Numbered from the stretch's first letter, positions 1 to 8,166 are shown. The stretch: DNA of 64,000 nucleotides from Nocardiopsis flavescens (GCF_900141985.1 NZ_FQZK01000016.1:1-64000), one strand, 5' to 3'. Made by a program: numbers and translations. Notes: generated by a model from the letters alone, not told the origin.

Positions 1-364
1 ATCCCCAGGCTGTGGACAACTCTTCGATCATGAGGAGTCCGCGCTGGTCCTCGGCCTGTTGCCATTGGGTGGTGCTGCGGGTGCGGGGGAGGGCGGGGAC
101 GGTGCCGCCCAGGCCGTCGTCGGTGAAGCCCAGGGTCAGCGTGTGGTCGTCGGCCTGCCAGAGGGTGCGCACCACGCCGCCGTCGTGTCCGGAGGCGGTG
201 TACTTGACGCAGTTGGCGAACAGTTCGCTGCCGCACAGCACGAGGGTGTCGACCGTCTCGTCGTCGAGCCCGTCCAGGTCGGTGCGCAGGTCGCGGCGCA
301 CGGCGGACAGGCGGGGCAGCTCGCCGGGGTAGAGGCGGTGGGTCCACAGACGGTTCGGATTCAT
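1..364 (-). CDS. ATP-binding protein, anti-sigma/SpoIIAB-type kinase fold (3' end outside window)
   Basis: The reverse strand reads from ATG at 364 without a stop to the window edge, giving about 121 residues that begin MNPNRLWTHRLYPGEL. The stretch ELFANCVKYTASG matches the N-box of HATPase_c_2 proteins (normally E-L-x-x-N-A), and LGFTDDGLGG matches the Mg/ATP-binding D-x-G-x-G box. Such small stand-alone ATPases are typically anti-sigma factors or serine kinases and are very numerous in actinomycetes. The start overlaps the stop of the upstream small protein in an ATGA, so the two are translationally coupled. The partner sigma or anti-anti-sigma factor is not visible here. Confidence 0.85.
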   Translation of the reverse strand, partial: MNPNRLWTHRLYPGELPRLSAVRRDLRTDLDGLDDETVDTLVLCGSELFANCVKYTASGHDGGVVRTLWQADDHTLTLGFTDDGLGGTVPALPRTRSTTQWQQAEDQRGLLMIEELSTAWG

Positions 365-777
365 GCTCCCACTCCTGCCGTCGGCCGCCGGGCGGGCCGC
401 GCCCGGGACGCCCGGACCAGGTCGTCGAAGGTGGCGGGCGGCGGGGCGAGGAGGTCGCCCCCGGGGATCCGGGGTGCCGGGATGCCGGATCCGGTCCACC
501 GGTGCAGCCGGGCGGTGGCGGCGGCCTGCACGCGGGCCCGTTCGTGGGCGGTGTAGTAGGGCCTGACCAGGGGGATGTCGTCGGCCGGGACGGCCTCGCG
601 CGGTGCGGACAGGCGAGGGGCCGCCGGGGGCAGCGGGCGGACGGCGGGACCGGGTCGGGCGGCGTAGCGGCGCACGCGCGTCGAACGCCGACGGGCGTGG
701 CGGCCGCGGGGAGAGGAGAACAGCGCTCGCAGGAGCCCGAGGGCATCACTGAAGAGCGCGGCACTAAACTGGCTCAC
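361..777 (-). CDS. small uncharacterised protein coupled to the ATP-binding protein
   Basis: This gives 138 residues if the GTG at 777 is used. That start has an AAGGAT Shine-Dalgarno about 8 bases upstream; the open frame itself extends to 948. The protein begins VSQFSAALFSD, has a basic Arg-rich middle and a proline-rich linker, and ends in a helical segment (LVRPYYTAHERARVQ). I do not recognise a catalytic motif. Small proteins of this shape directly preceding an ATP-binding anti-sigma-type gene recur in actinomycete genomes, and the 4-base ATGA overlap supports a functional pair. The function is unknown and the start is moderately certain. Confidence 0.6.
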   Translation of the reverse strand: MSQFSAALFSDALGLLRALFSSPRGRHARRRSTRVRRYAARPGPAVRPLPPAAPRLSAPREAVPADDIPLVRPYYTAHERARVQAAATARLHRWTGSGIPAPRIPGGDLLAPPPATFDDLVRASRARPARRPTAGVGA

Positions 778-1029
778 GCTGGCAATCCTTAGGTTCAAGG
801 GAATGAGTTGCCGGCCACGACCCCGGGCGCTCTCTAAGCGTCGCGGGGTCACGGTTTTTTCGGTTGTGGGGCCAGAATAGGGCACGGGGGCGGGCGGGCG
901 CACATTTTTCGGACGGATTTCCGAAAGGGATCTCCGGCTGTGCGTCACGCCGGTTCAGGGGGATGGTGAAAGCCGGAATGCGGCTTTTTCATATTTCGGT
1001 GTAATTGGCCCTCTTTGCTGGTTTTCTCG

Positions 1030-1614
1030 TCAGCGCCGGTAAAGGGCGAACAGCGGTTTCAGCAAGAGGAGTTCGCCGGGGCGGTGGTCCCGTGAGGGGT
1101 GCAGGCGGGCTGCCACCCGGGGGGACCGCTTGCGGAGGTAGCGGCGGCCCTTGCGCGCGTGGAACGTGGTGGAGGCGATCTTGACCACGGGGAAGGGGTC
1201 GATCAGGGGGAGCGTGAAGCCGATGTTCTCCCAGGTGTTGACGGCCTTCTCCTCCAGGACGATGTCCTCGGGCGCCACGCCCAGGCTCCTGGCGTGGTCG
1301 GCCATGACCGCGGCCTCCGAGCGCCGGGCGCCGGGGCGGCGCGGGCTCGTGCCGGTGAACACCAGGACGCTGCGCCCGGCGCGGGGGTCGCGCGAGCGCA
1401 GGGCGATGCGGACGCGGTACCGCTGGACCAGACCGGGGCGGTCGCCGCGGCGGCTGGGGTAGCCGAGCACGACGATCGCCTCGTCGGAGCCCGCGGGGGC
1501 GGTGGCGGGCGGGACCGGGTAGTCCTGCCGGGAAGCGCGCCAGAGGGTCCACTCGCCCCAGAGGAGCACGGCCCCCGCGACGGCGGCCCCGGCGAGCAGG
1601 CGTGGGGGAAGCAT
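1030..1614 (-). CDS. YdcF/SanA/ElyC family (DUF218) membrane-anchored protein
   Basis: The 194-residue protein has an N-terminal membrane anchor (about residues 5-20, LLAGAAVAGAVLLWG) followed by a DUF218 domain. The first strand is EAIVVLGYPS, then comes VLVFTGTSPRRPGARRSEAAVMADHA, and the hallmark acidic/Asn helix EEKAVNTWENIGFT. In DUF218 proteins this E-x-x-S/N-x-x-T-x-E-N motif lines the active-site groove. Family members are implicated in envelope maintenance and vancomycin sensitivity, but the reaction is unknown. Translation may be leaderless: a TAGGTT box lies 6 bases before the ATG and no Shine-Dalgarno is evident. The upstream region is the repeat block, so its promoter sits at the very edge of that block. 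Confidence 0.85.
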   Translation of the reverse strand: MLPPRLLAGAAVAGAVLLWGEWTLWRASRQDYPVPPATAPAGSDEAIVVLGYPSRRGDRPGLVQRYRVRIALRSRDPRAGRSVLVFTGTSPRRPGARRSEAAVMADHARSLGVAPEDIVLEEKAVNTWENIGFTLPLIDPFPVVKIASTTFHARKGRRYLRKRSPRVAARLHPSRDHRPGELLLLKPLFALYRR

Positions 1615-1620
1615 GGGGGG

Positions 1621-1626
1621 AACCTA
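1621..1626 (-). promoter_or_regulatory. putative -10 box (TAGGTT) for the DUF218 gene
   Basis: TAGGTT on the minus strand is followed by six cytosines and the ATG at 1614, the geometry of a leaderless actinobacterial promoter. The -35 position would fall inside the inverted end of the repeat block, where I see no good TTGACA match. Confidence 0.35.
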
Positions 1627-1698
1627 TCGGAGGCGGGGCCTGTGCCGTGGTGGTTTTTCTCCCGCCCGGAGTGCTCAGCCATAGCCGGAGGGTGTCGC

Positions 1699-2186
1699 TC
1701 CCACCCCGGGTCGCGGGGGTGAGAGCTCGACCGGAGTTCTCCGAAAGCTCAGCCGCTTGGGAAGGGCGGCCAGCGGAGCGTGGACCTGGCCCCGGCGCGG
1801 TCGGGGGGCGGCAGACCTCCCGTGCTGCGCGTTGGGCGCGCGTCCGTGGTGGTGGGGGTGTCATCCGGGGCTGGGTCGAGCGAGGCGATCCCAGCCCGGC
1901 CGCCCGGATCGGGAGGAATGCCCCCTGAAAACGGTGGTGGGCGCGACAAGCGGCCCGTACGTAGAGCCCACCCATGCCCTCCCAACGCCATAGGGGGTGA
2001 AGCGTGCACGGTTTGGGGCCCCGGGCACAGCCGGTCAGCGTTGATCGCCACCCCGACCCCAGGGGGTTGACGAGGGCGTACTCGGCTCCGCGGACCCCTG
2101 GGGGTGAAGGCCGCGCATTCTCTCCGCCGCGCCCCTGGGGGTCGTCCACCCGCCCGGAGCCCTCAGCCGCAGCCGGAGGGCATCGC
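1699..2186 (-). repeat. ~490-bp repeat unit, copy A (minus strand)
   Basis: This is an inverted copy of the units at 2836, 20541 and 21032. It keeps the unit-boundary module (GCGACACCCT or close variants), the central block containing GTGCACG and GGGCATTCCTCCC, and the end module GGAGAACTCCGGTCGAGCT, here read on the minus strand. Pairing potential in the core (GGGAGG with CCTCCC, GGTGGGC with GCCCACC) is preserved, at about 1911-2007. Confidence 0.8.
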
Positions 2187-2290
2187 TCTCACGCGAGGTC
2201 CCGCGGGGTGAGGCTGCACGTACCCGCTCGGCTCAGCCGCGGGGGGTGTCCACCCGCCTGGAGCGCCCAGCCACAGCCGGAGGGTGTCGC

Positions 2291-2700
2291 TCCCACGCCA
2301 GGTCGCGCGGGGTAGGGCCGCGGGTACCTTCTCGGCCCGCCGCAGGGGGTTTCGGGGCACGCTCCCGCGTGCTCCGCCCGAGGGGGTGGGACGGACGTGG
2401 AGGCTTCCAGGACGGTCACCCGTGGGGAAGGGCGGTCTGTGGTCGCGCCCGACCAGGACCTTTGGTCTCCAAGACGCCCGCCGCTTGGGAAGGTACAGAC
2501 CGGCGGAGCCGGATCCGCCCCCACGATGCAACGGGCGGCAGACCACCAGGTAGGAGCGTTGGGCGCACGTCCCGGGTGGTGGGGGTGTGCTTTCCGGGGG
2601 CGGGTCCGGGCGAGGCCTGCCCCGCCCCACCACGTGAAAACGGAGGAAGGGTCCGCCTGCACAGCCGCGGTTGCTCCCGACCTCGCTTGGAACACCAACC
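2291..2700 (-). repeat. decayed repeat unit (minus strand)
   Basis: Scattered segments still align with copy A in the same order and orientation: CCGCTTGGGAAGG, CGGCAGACC, GCGTTGGGCGCACGTCC, GGTGGTGGGGGTGT and GGGCGAGGC. The central GTGCACG core is not recognisable. A truncated piece of about 104 bp (2187-2290), carrying only the boundary module, separates it from copy A. Confidence 0.5.
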
Positions 2701-2835
2701 ACAGACGCAGTAACCAGCGCCCAAGCGCCCTCCCGCACCACGACGGGTCGAGGCCGCGCGCGTGTGCCGCCCCCACCCCCGCGCGGTGGAGCGAGCAGGC
2801 GCCCGCGGCCTCCACCCCCTGCGGACCGGATGGGA

Positions 2836-3325
2836 GCGATACCCTCCGGTTGTGGCTGGGGGCTCCGGGCGGGTGGACAACTGCCGGTGGTGTGCCCGGC
2901 AGGTACGCGCGGCCTTCACCCCCGTGTGTCCGCGGAGGGAGGTACGCCCTCCCGAAACCCGCTGGGGTCGGGGTGTCGATCAACGCTCACCGGCTGTGTC
3001 TGGGGTCCCAGGACCGTGCACGTTTCACCCCCTACGGCATTGGGAGGGCATGGGTGGGCTCTACGTTCGGGCCGCTTGCCGCGCCCACCGCCCTTTGCAG
3101 GGGGCATTCCTCCCGTCTCAAGGGCTGGGCTGGGATCGCCTCGCTCGACCCAGCCCCGGATGACACCCCCACCACTTCGGACGTGCGGCCAACGTGCAGC
3201 ACTGAAAATCTGCCGCCCGCCGACTGCGCCGGGGCCAGGTCCACGCTCCGCTGGCCGCCCGCCCCAAGCGGCTGAGCTCTTGGAGAACTCCGGTCGAGCT
3301 CTCACCCCCACGACCTGAGCAGGGA
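2836..3325 (+). repeat. ~490-bp repeat unit, copy B (plus strand)
   Basis: This is a full-length unit in the same orientation as the tandem copies at 20.5-21.5 kb. It starts at a GCGATACCCTCCGG variant of the boundary module and is followed at 3326 by the next GCGACACCCTCCGG. The core at about 3016-3120 is nearly identical to that of the 20.5-kb copy, including the GGGAGG/CCTCCC and GGTGGGC/GCCCACC pairings. It faces copy A, so the two could form one very long imperfect hairpin. Confidence 0.85.
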
Positions 3326-3498
3326 GCGACACCCTCCGGCTATGGCCGGGGCCCCGGTCCGCCGACCGGCTGGGGCCGGGGCGCTCCGGTTCGGAGAAAA
3401 ACCACTGTGGCCAGACCGCCGGTCCGGCCCTGGGCTGTGGCCGGGCGCCCCGGTCGGGACGAAAACCACCACGGCACAGGCCCCTGCCCGCCCCCTCC

Positions 3499-4125
3499 TC
3501 ACACCAGCCCCCGCTCCCACCCCACCCGCACCGCCGCGGCCCGGTCACCCACGCCCAGCTTCCTGTAGACGTGCAGCAGGTGCGTCTTCACCGTCGCCTC
3601 GCCGATGCCCAGGTGCCGGGCGACCGCGCCGTTGGTCAGCCCTTCGGACACCAGGCGCAGCACGTGGACCTCGCGGTCCGTCAGCTCCGCCTCGTACCTG
3701 CGCCCCGCCAGCGCCGCCAGCGCGACCGCCGTGAGCACCGGCCTGCCCGCCGCGACGTCGTGCACGGCGCGGACCAGCTCCGCGCGCCGGGCGTCCTTGA
3801 GCAGGAACCCGTCCGCCCCCGCCGTCATCGCCCGCCGCACGTCCCGGTCCGTGTCATAGGTGGTCAGCACCAGGATCCGGGGGCGCGTCGCGTGCGCCCG
3901 CCGCAGCTCCGCGATCGCCTCCACCCCGTCCCCGCCCGGCATCCGCAGGTCCATGAGCACCACGTCGGGGTCGCCCGCCCGCACGACCGACACGGCCTCC
4001 CTCCCGTTCGAGGCCTCGCCCACGACCTCGATGCCCTCCTCCGTGCCGAGGATGCCGGTGAGCCCGTCGCGGACGACCGGGTGGTCGTCGACCACCACGA
4101 CCCGCACGGCGCCCGCCCCGCTCAC
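3499..4125 (-). CDS. NarL/FixJ-family response regulator
   Basis: The 208-residue protein starts from a GTG that overlaps the kinase stop (GTGA). The receiver domain occupies about residues 7-125, with the acidic pair DD at 13-14, the phosphoacceptor D59 in VVLMDLRMPGGDG, and K110 in FLLKDARR. A LuxR-type helix-turn-helix follows at about 147-200 (LTDREVHVLRLVSEGLTNGAVA). It is the DNA-binding output of the adjacent histidine kinase. The target is not known. The palindromes between the kinase and the divergent acyltransferase (5423-5456) are plausible binding sites, since such systems often control a neighbour. Confidence 0.93.
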   Translation of the reverse strand: MSGAGAVRVVVVDDHPVVRDGLTGILGTEEGIEVVGEASNGREAVSVVRAGDPDVVLMDLRMPGGDGVEAIAELRRAHATRPRILVLTTYDTDRDVRRAMTAGADGFLLKDARRAELVRAVHDVAAGRPVLTAVALAALAGRRYEAELTDREVHVLRLVSEGLTNGAVARHLGIGEATVKTHLLHVYRKLGVGDRAAAVRVGWERGLV

Positions 4126-5375
4126 GCCGGCACCGCCGCGACCACCCGGCAGCCCCCGCCCGCACGGCTCTGCACCCCGAACCTCCCGCCGACCCCGCCG
4201 ACCCGGTCCGCCATCCCGCCGATCCCCCGCCCCTCGCCCCGGGCGGCGGCCTCCGCCGGGTCGAACCCCCGGCCGTCGTCGGCCACCGTCAGCTCCACCC
4301 ACCCCTCCGTGCCGCCGAGCACCAGCCGCACCGTCGAGGCCCCGCCGTGCCGCGCGACGTTGGCCAGCGACTCCTGCGCGACCCGCAGCAGCACGTCGCC
4401 GTGCCGGACGAAGGGCGGCGCCTCGTCCGCGTCCAGCTCCGCGACGATCTGGTGGGACCGCGCCCAGTTCCTGGTCAGGTCGCCCAGCGCCTCGACCAGC
4501 GTGTGGCCGGAGAGCTGCCGCGGCGCCAGCGCGCGCACGGCCCGGCGCGCCTCCACCAGGCAGTCCCGCGCGGCGGCCTCCGCCCGGTCGATCCGCTCCC
4601 GGGCCGGCGGCTCCACGGCCCGGATGGCCTCCAGCTGGCTGATCACCCCGATGAGCCCCTGCGCGACGGTGTCGTGGATCTCCCGGGAGAGCCGGGCCCG
4701 CTCCTCGCCGACCCCCGTCTCCCGCGCCTGTTCGAGGAGCCGGTGGTGCAGCGCCAGGTTCTCCTCGTGCACCGCGGCGAGTTCCAGCGCCACGCGCTCG
4801 CGCGCGGCCACCTGCCGCTCCCGCTCCCGGGCGAAGTGCAGCATCATCATGCCGATGCCCACGTTGACCGCGGCCAGTGCCGCGTACAGCCACGGCAGCT
4901 CGGACAACCCCGGGATGCCGCCCCCCTGGCCCACGGCGGTGACCAGCCCCGTCGCCACCGCGGCCACGACCACCTGGCGCCCGCGCAGGTACCGGTCCGC
5001 GTCCAGGTACCCGGAGAACGCGGCGATGCAGAGGAACGGGTTGAGCACGCACCCCAGCAGGGTGACGGCCAGGCTCGCCGCCACCACCGCGACCGCGACC
5101 CCGCCGCCCGCGGCGACGCGGTCGCCGTAGCGGAGTTCGGCGAGGCGGGCCGCGAACAGCACGCCGGTGGGGACCAGCGACCAGGCGAACGCCCCCGGCT
5201 CGATCACCACCCCGCTGACGGCGGCGCCGAAGAGCGCGGACACCACCGGCAGCGCCGGGGGCACGAACCGCACCGGGGGGACCACCGTCCGGGAGGCGCA
5301 CGGCCCGAAACGGCGCCCGCCCCCGGCGCCCGGGTCCCCGTCCGCCGCGCCGACCACATCCGACCCGCTGCTCAT
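4122..5375 (-). CDS. DesK/NarX-type sensor histidine kinase
   Basis: The 417-residue protein starts at ATG 5375 (MSSGSDVV). Residues from about 35 to 185 are hydrophobic, with five or six predicted membrane spans and no large extracytoplasmic domain. A coiled segment (RERERQVAARERVALELAAVHEENLALHHR) leads to a HisKA_3 domain with ARLSREIHDTVAQGLIGV, whose His is the phosphorylation site. The HATPase_c region has QESLANVARHGG (N-box) and VADDGRGFDP (G1 box). It is coupled by a 4-base overlap to the response regulator downstream. The membrane-only sensor suggests it reads envelope state or a membrane-soluble ligand; the signal is unknown. Confidence 0.92.
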   Translation of the reverse strand: MSSGSDVVGAADGDPGAGGGRRFGPCASRTVVPPVRFVPPALPVVSALFGAAVSGVVIEPGAFAWSLVPTGVLFAARLAELRYGDRVAAGGGVAVAVVAASLAVTLLGCVLNPFLCIAAFSGYLDADRYLRGRQVVVAAVATGLVTAVGQGGGIPGLSELPWLYAALAAVNVGIGMMMLHFARERERQVAARERVALELAAVHEENLALHHRLLEQARETGVGEERARLSREIHDTVAQGLIGVISQLEAIRAVEPPARERIDRAEAAARDCLVEARRAVRALAPRQLSGHTLVEALGDLTRNWARSHQIVAELDADEAPPFVRHGDVLLRVAQESLANVARHGGASTVRLVLGGTEGWVELTVADDGRGFDPAEAAARGEGRGIGGMADRVGGVGGRFGVQSRAGGGCRVVAAVPA

Positions 5376-5422
5376 GACGGTATTCTCCCCGTTCCCGGCT
5401 TCTCCCGGTAGCTCCCCGGGGT

Positions 5423-5456
5423 CCACCGATCGGTGGATGCGGCGGCCTCCGATCGG
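5423..5456. promoter_or_regulatory. pair of CCGATCGG palindromes between divergent genes (putative operator)
   Basis: CCACCGATCGGTGG at 5423-5436 is a perfect 14-bp palindrome, and CCGATCGG recurs at 5449-5456, 24-26 bases further on. Both lie between the divergent kinase and acyltransferase genes, just upstream of the acyltransferase -10 box, where a dimeric regulator would bind. Confidence 0.5.
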
Positions 5457-5482
5457 TCGAACCGGAGGGCGGCGCCGACTTC

Positions 5483-5488
5483 TAGCGT
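5483..5488 (+). promoter_or_regulatory. putative -10 box (TAGCGT), leaderless acyltransferase transcript
   Basis: TAGCGT lies exactly 7 bases before the ATG at 5496 and there is no Shine-Dalgarno in between, as in leaderless actinobacterial genes. Confidence 0.5.
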
Positions 5489-5495
5489 TCTTCCC

Positions 5496-6734
5496 ATGAC
5501 CCCTCGAACGACCGGTACCGCGACCGCCGGGGAGGGCCCGGCGCGCGTCCGCATCCACGGCCTCGACGCGCTGCGCGGCTCGGCGCTGCTGCTCGGCATC
5601 CTGTTGCACTCCCTCATGCCCTTCGCCCCCGAGATGCCCTGGCTGGTCGTCGACGACCGGTCCTCCCCCCTCGCGTTCGCGGGGGTCTACGTGATCCACC
5701 TCTTCCGCATGACGCTGTTCATGCTGCTGGCCGGCTACCTCGGCCGGATGGTGCTGGTGCGCCGGGGGCCCCGGTCCTACTTCCGGGACCGCGTGGTGCG
5801 CATCCTGCTGCCGCTCTTCGCCTTCTGGCCGGTCTCGGTCTTCTCGCTCGGCGTCATCGCCACCGTGGCCGCGGGCACGGGCACGGGCGGGACGCCCGCG
5901 CCCCCGCCGATCGACGCGCCCCTCGTCCTGCTGGTCTTCACGCCCGGGCAGCTGTGGTTCCTGCTCGTGCTGTTCGAGATCATCGTGCTGGTCCTCGTCG
6001 CGCGGGCCGTCCTGCTGCGGGTGCTGGGCCCGGAACGGGCCGGGCGGTGGTCCGCCCGCATCGGCGGGGCGCTGTCCCACCCGGCCGGCGTCCTGCTGGC
6101 GGCCGTGCCGTACGCGGCGGCGCTGCTGCTCCAGGGCGGCGACCCGGCCCAGGGGATCATGGCGCCGCCCACGGTCCTTCCGGAGGCCGCACCGCTGGTC
6201 GGATACCTGGGGGCCTTCCTGGCCGGCTGGTTCCTGCACGCCGCGCCGGACGCGCTCGGCCGCATGGCCCCCCGCTGGCCGCTGCTGCTGGCCCCGGCCG
6301 TCCTCGGCACGGTCTTCATGGTGCTCCCGGTCGCGGCGGGCCTGCCGGCCGCCGCCGGGGCGGGCGTCGTCGCGCTGACCGGCCTGCTGTGGACCTACGG
6401 CCTCACCGCGTTCATGGTCAAGGTGTTCTCCCGGGAGCACGCGGTGGTCCGGTACCTCGCGGACGCGTCGTACTGGATGTACCTCATGCACCTGCCGCTG
6501 CTGGTCGCGATCGAGGTCCCGCTGGCGGGCCTGGAGTGGCCCATCATGGCCAAGCTCCTGCTCACCTGGACGGTGACGACCGCCCTGCTGCTCGGCGGCT
6601 ACCAGCTGCTCGTGCGCCGCACCGCGCTGGGGCGGTGGCTCAACGGCACGCGACGGCGGTCCGGTCCCCGCGCGGACGCCCCGGGGGCCCCGGCCCGGAG
6701 CGGGGGCGACGGGGCCCCGGCGGCCGGGCCGTGA
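5496..6734 (+). CDS. acyltransferase family 3 membrane protein
   Basis: The 412-residue protein has about ten hydrophobic segments. The N-terminal motif RIHGLDALRGSALLLGILLH contains the family-typical R(x)10H spacing around the first membrane helix. The late block YLADASYWMYLMHLPLLV matches the conserved S-Y-x-x-Y-L-x-H region of acyltransferase 3 (PF01757) enzymes. These transfer O-linked acyl groups to sugars or lipids at the membrane. The C-terminal ~30 residues are charged and disordered. It is divergent from the two-component system, which may regulate it. The substrate is unknown. Confidence 0.88.
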   Translation: MTPRTTGTATAGEGPARVRIHGLDALRGSALLLGILLHSLMPFAPEMPWLVVDDRSSPLAFAGVYVIHLFRMTLFMLLAGYLGRMVLVRRGPRSYFRDRVVRILLPLFAFWPVSVFSLGVIATVAAGTGTGGTPAPPPIDAPLVLLVFTPGQLWFLLVLFEIIVLVLVARAVLLRVLGPERAGRWSARIGGALSHPAGVLLAAVPYAAALLLQGGDPAQGIMAPPTVLPEAAPLVGYLGAFLAGWFLHAAPDALGRMAPRWPLLLAPAVLGTVFMVLPVAAGLPAAAGAGVVALTGLLWTYGLTAFMVKVFSREHAVVRYLADASYWMYLMHLPLLVAIEVPLAGLEWPIMAKLLLTWTVTTALLLGGYQLLVRRTALGRWLNGTRRRSGPRADAPGAPARSGGDGAPAAGP

Positions 6735-6762
6735 GCGGACCCGGCGCACCGGGCGGGGGCGC

Positions 6763-7653
6763 TCAGCCCCCGTCCGGCGGTCCCTGCGCCGCCAGGCCGG
6801 CGACCAGCCGGGCCGTGACCCCGTCCAGCCTCCGGGCAGCGGCCGGGTCCAGGGTCTTCAGGTCCGGCGGCAGCGCGCGCCCCCGGTCCACCGCCGAGAG
6901 CGGCACCCGCGGGGGCGACTCGATGAACCCGTGGACCGGAGCGACCGCGCGCTCCACCGGCCGGGCCGCGAGCACGGTGAGCGTCCGGATCACGAACCGC
7001 GCCGCCGGGCGCAGGTGCTCCGCCGCCGCCCTGCCGCTGCGCGTGAACCCCGGGTGGAAGAGCACGTAGGGGACCCGGTCCCCGTACCGCTCCGCCATGG
7101 CCACCCCCAGCAGGTCGTTGGCGCGGCCCGCCTGGAGCTGCGCGGCGACCGTCCCGTACCGGCGGCGCAGCTGGAGGTCGTCCCAGTGGATCTCCCCCGC
7201 GGTGGCGCCGACCCCCGCCACGTTGACGATCACCGGGGAGGGACGCCGCTCCAGGGCGGGCAGCAGGCCGTGCCCCAGCAGGTACCGGCTCAGGTAGTAC
7301 AGCGCGAACGTCGACTCCAGCCCGTCGGCGGTCTCGGTCCGCCGGGGGAACGGCCGGTTGGCGCCCATGACCAGGGCGTCGATCCCCTCCGGGCACCGGT
7401 CCCCGACGTGGTCGACCACCGCCCGGTTCCCCGCCGCGGTGCCCAGGTCGGCGGCCACGAACTCGACCAGGTGCCCCAGGCCGGCCCCGGCCGCGTCCGC
7501 CGCCAGGCGCTCCCCGCGGGCCCGCGTGCTGCCCACGGCGACCACCCGGTCGCCCCGGGACGCCCGCTCCAGGGCGAGCGCGCGCCCCATCCCGTCGCTG
7601 CCGCCGGTGATCACGATCGTCCGCTTCGCCTTCTCGGTGCGGCTGTCCGGCAT
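6763..7653 (-). CDS. short-chain dehydrogenase/reductase family protein with atypical active site
   Basis: The 296-residue protein has a Rossmann glycine motif TGGSDGMGRALA near residues 17-28, a D-rich cofactor loop (AADLGT) and VMGANRP in place of NNAG, as in retinol-dehydrogenase-like SDRs. Where the catalytic Y-x3-K is expected, the sequence reads AAQLQAGRANDLL, so the Tyr and Lys appear to be replaced. The fold is likely intact but standard SDR catalysis is doubtful. It is divergent from an HxlR regulator (start 7729) with only 75 bp between, so it is probably under HxlR control. Confidence 0.85.
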   Translation of the reverse strand: MPDSRTEKAKRTIVITGGSDGMGRALALERASRGDRVVAVGSTRARGERLAADAAGAGLGHLVEFVAADLGTAAGNRAVVDHVGDRCPEGIDALVMGANRPFPRRTETADGLESTFALYYLSRYLLGHGLLPALERRPSPVIVNVAGVGATAGEIHWDDLQLRRRYGTVAAQLQAGRANDLLGVAMAERYGDRVPYVLFHPGFTRSGRAAAEHLRPAARFVIRTLTVLAARPVERAVAPVHGFIESPPRVPLSAVDRGRALPPDLKTLDPAAARRLDGVTARLVAGLAAQGPPDGG

Positions 7654-7728
7654 CGGGCCCCCTCGTTACGGTTGGTGAGTACGCCCATCCTCGGGAACCC
7701 GTCGGCGATCGCGGAAGAAGGCAGTTTC

Positions 7729-8166
7729 ATGTCAGCAGCGCACACCGGTGTTCCCGCCCCCGTCCCCGCCCCGCTGGACACGCGCATGCCGACCCCGGTG
7801 CCGGTGGAGGAGCACGAGGCCTGCCCGGTGTCCGACGTGCTCCGGCGCATCGGCGACAAGTGGTCGGTGCTGGTGATCGTGCTGCTCGGGCAGCGCCGCC
7901 ACCGGTTCAACGAGCTGCACCGCGGCATCGAGGGCATCAGCCAGCGCATGCTGACGCGCACCCTGCGCGGCCTCGAAGTGGACGGCCTGGTCCACCGGGA
8001 GGTGTTCCCGACGGTGCCGCCGAGCGTGGAGTACAGCCTGACCCCCCTCGGCAGGACCCTCCTGGAGCCCCTGTCCGCGCTCGCCGGATGGGCGGTCGAG
8101 CACCACGGCGCCATCGAGCGGAGCCGGCGCGCCCACGCCGGTGCCGCCGACCGGGACGGGGGCTGA
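7729..8166 (+). CDS. HxlR-family winged-helix transcriptional regulator
   Basis: The 145-residue protein has the HxlR signature C-P-V at CPVSDVLRRIGDKWSVLVIVLLG, then RFNELHRGIEGISQRMLTRTLRGLE (recognition helix) and VEYSLTPLGRTLLEPL (wing). The N-terminal ~30 residues are Pro/Ala-rich and precede the domain. The Cys just before the helix-turn-helix corresponds to the redox- or electrophile-sensing Cys in several HxlR proteins. The start was chosen for the GAAGAAGGC sequence upstream of ATG 7729. Its divergent SDR neighbour is the likely target. Confidence 0.93.
   Translation: MSAAHTGVPAPVPAPLDTRMPTPVPVEEHEACPVSDVLRRIGDKWSVLVIVLLGQRRHRFNELHRGIEGISQRMLTRTLRGLEVDGLVHREVFPTVPPSVEYSLTPLGRTLLEPLSALAGWAVEHHGAIERSRRAHAGAADRDGG

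Larger units (their letters stand above)
1635..3484. repeat. repeat block closed by ~35-bp inverted ends
   Basis: The block fills almost all the space between the DUF218 start (1614) and the response-regulator stop (3499). Its ends, 1635-1669 and 3450-3484, are inverted copies matching at 32 of 35 positions by eye; the first 23 are identical and begin GGGGCCTGTGCCGTGG. A decayed copy of the same end module lies near 3386-3415. Inside are repeat units on opposite strands (1699-2186 minus, 2836-3325 plus) with a decayed unit and short junction modules between them. Long frames exist on both strands, but they follow GC skew, have no ribosome sites and show no recognisable domain. I treat the region as non-coding. 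Confidence 0.75.

Noticed and set aside
361..948. Full 195-codon version of the small protein
   Set aside because: The first ~57 codons lack a ribosome site and look non-coding; GTG 777 has AAGGAT at proper distance.
1749..3163. Several 100-290 codon frames inside the repeat block (also at 20.4-21.6 kb), some with similar peptides such as MGGLYVRAACRA
   Set aside because: Peptide similarity follows directly from DNA repeat similarity. Frames differ between copies, there are no ribosome sites, and both strands are equally open.
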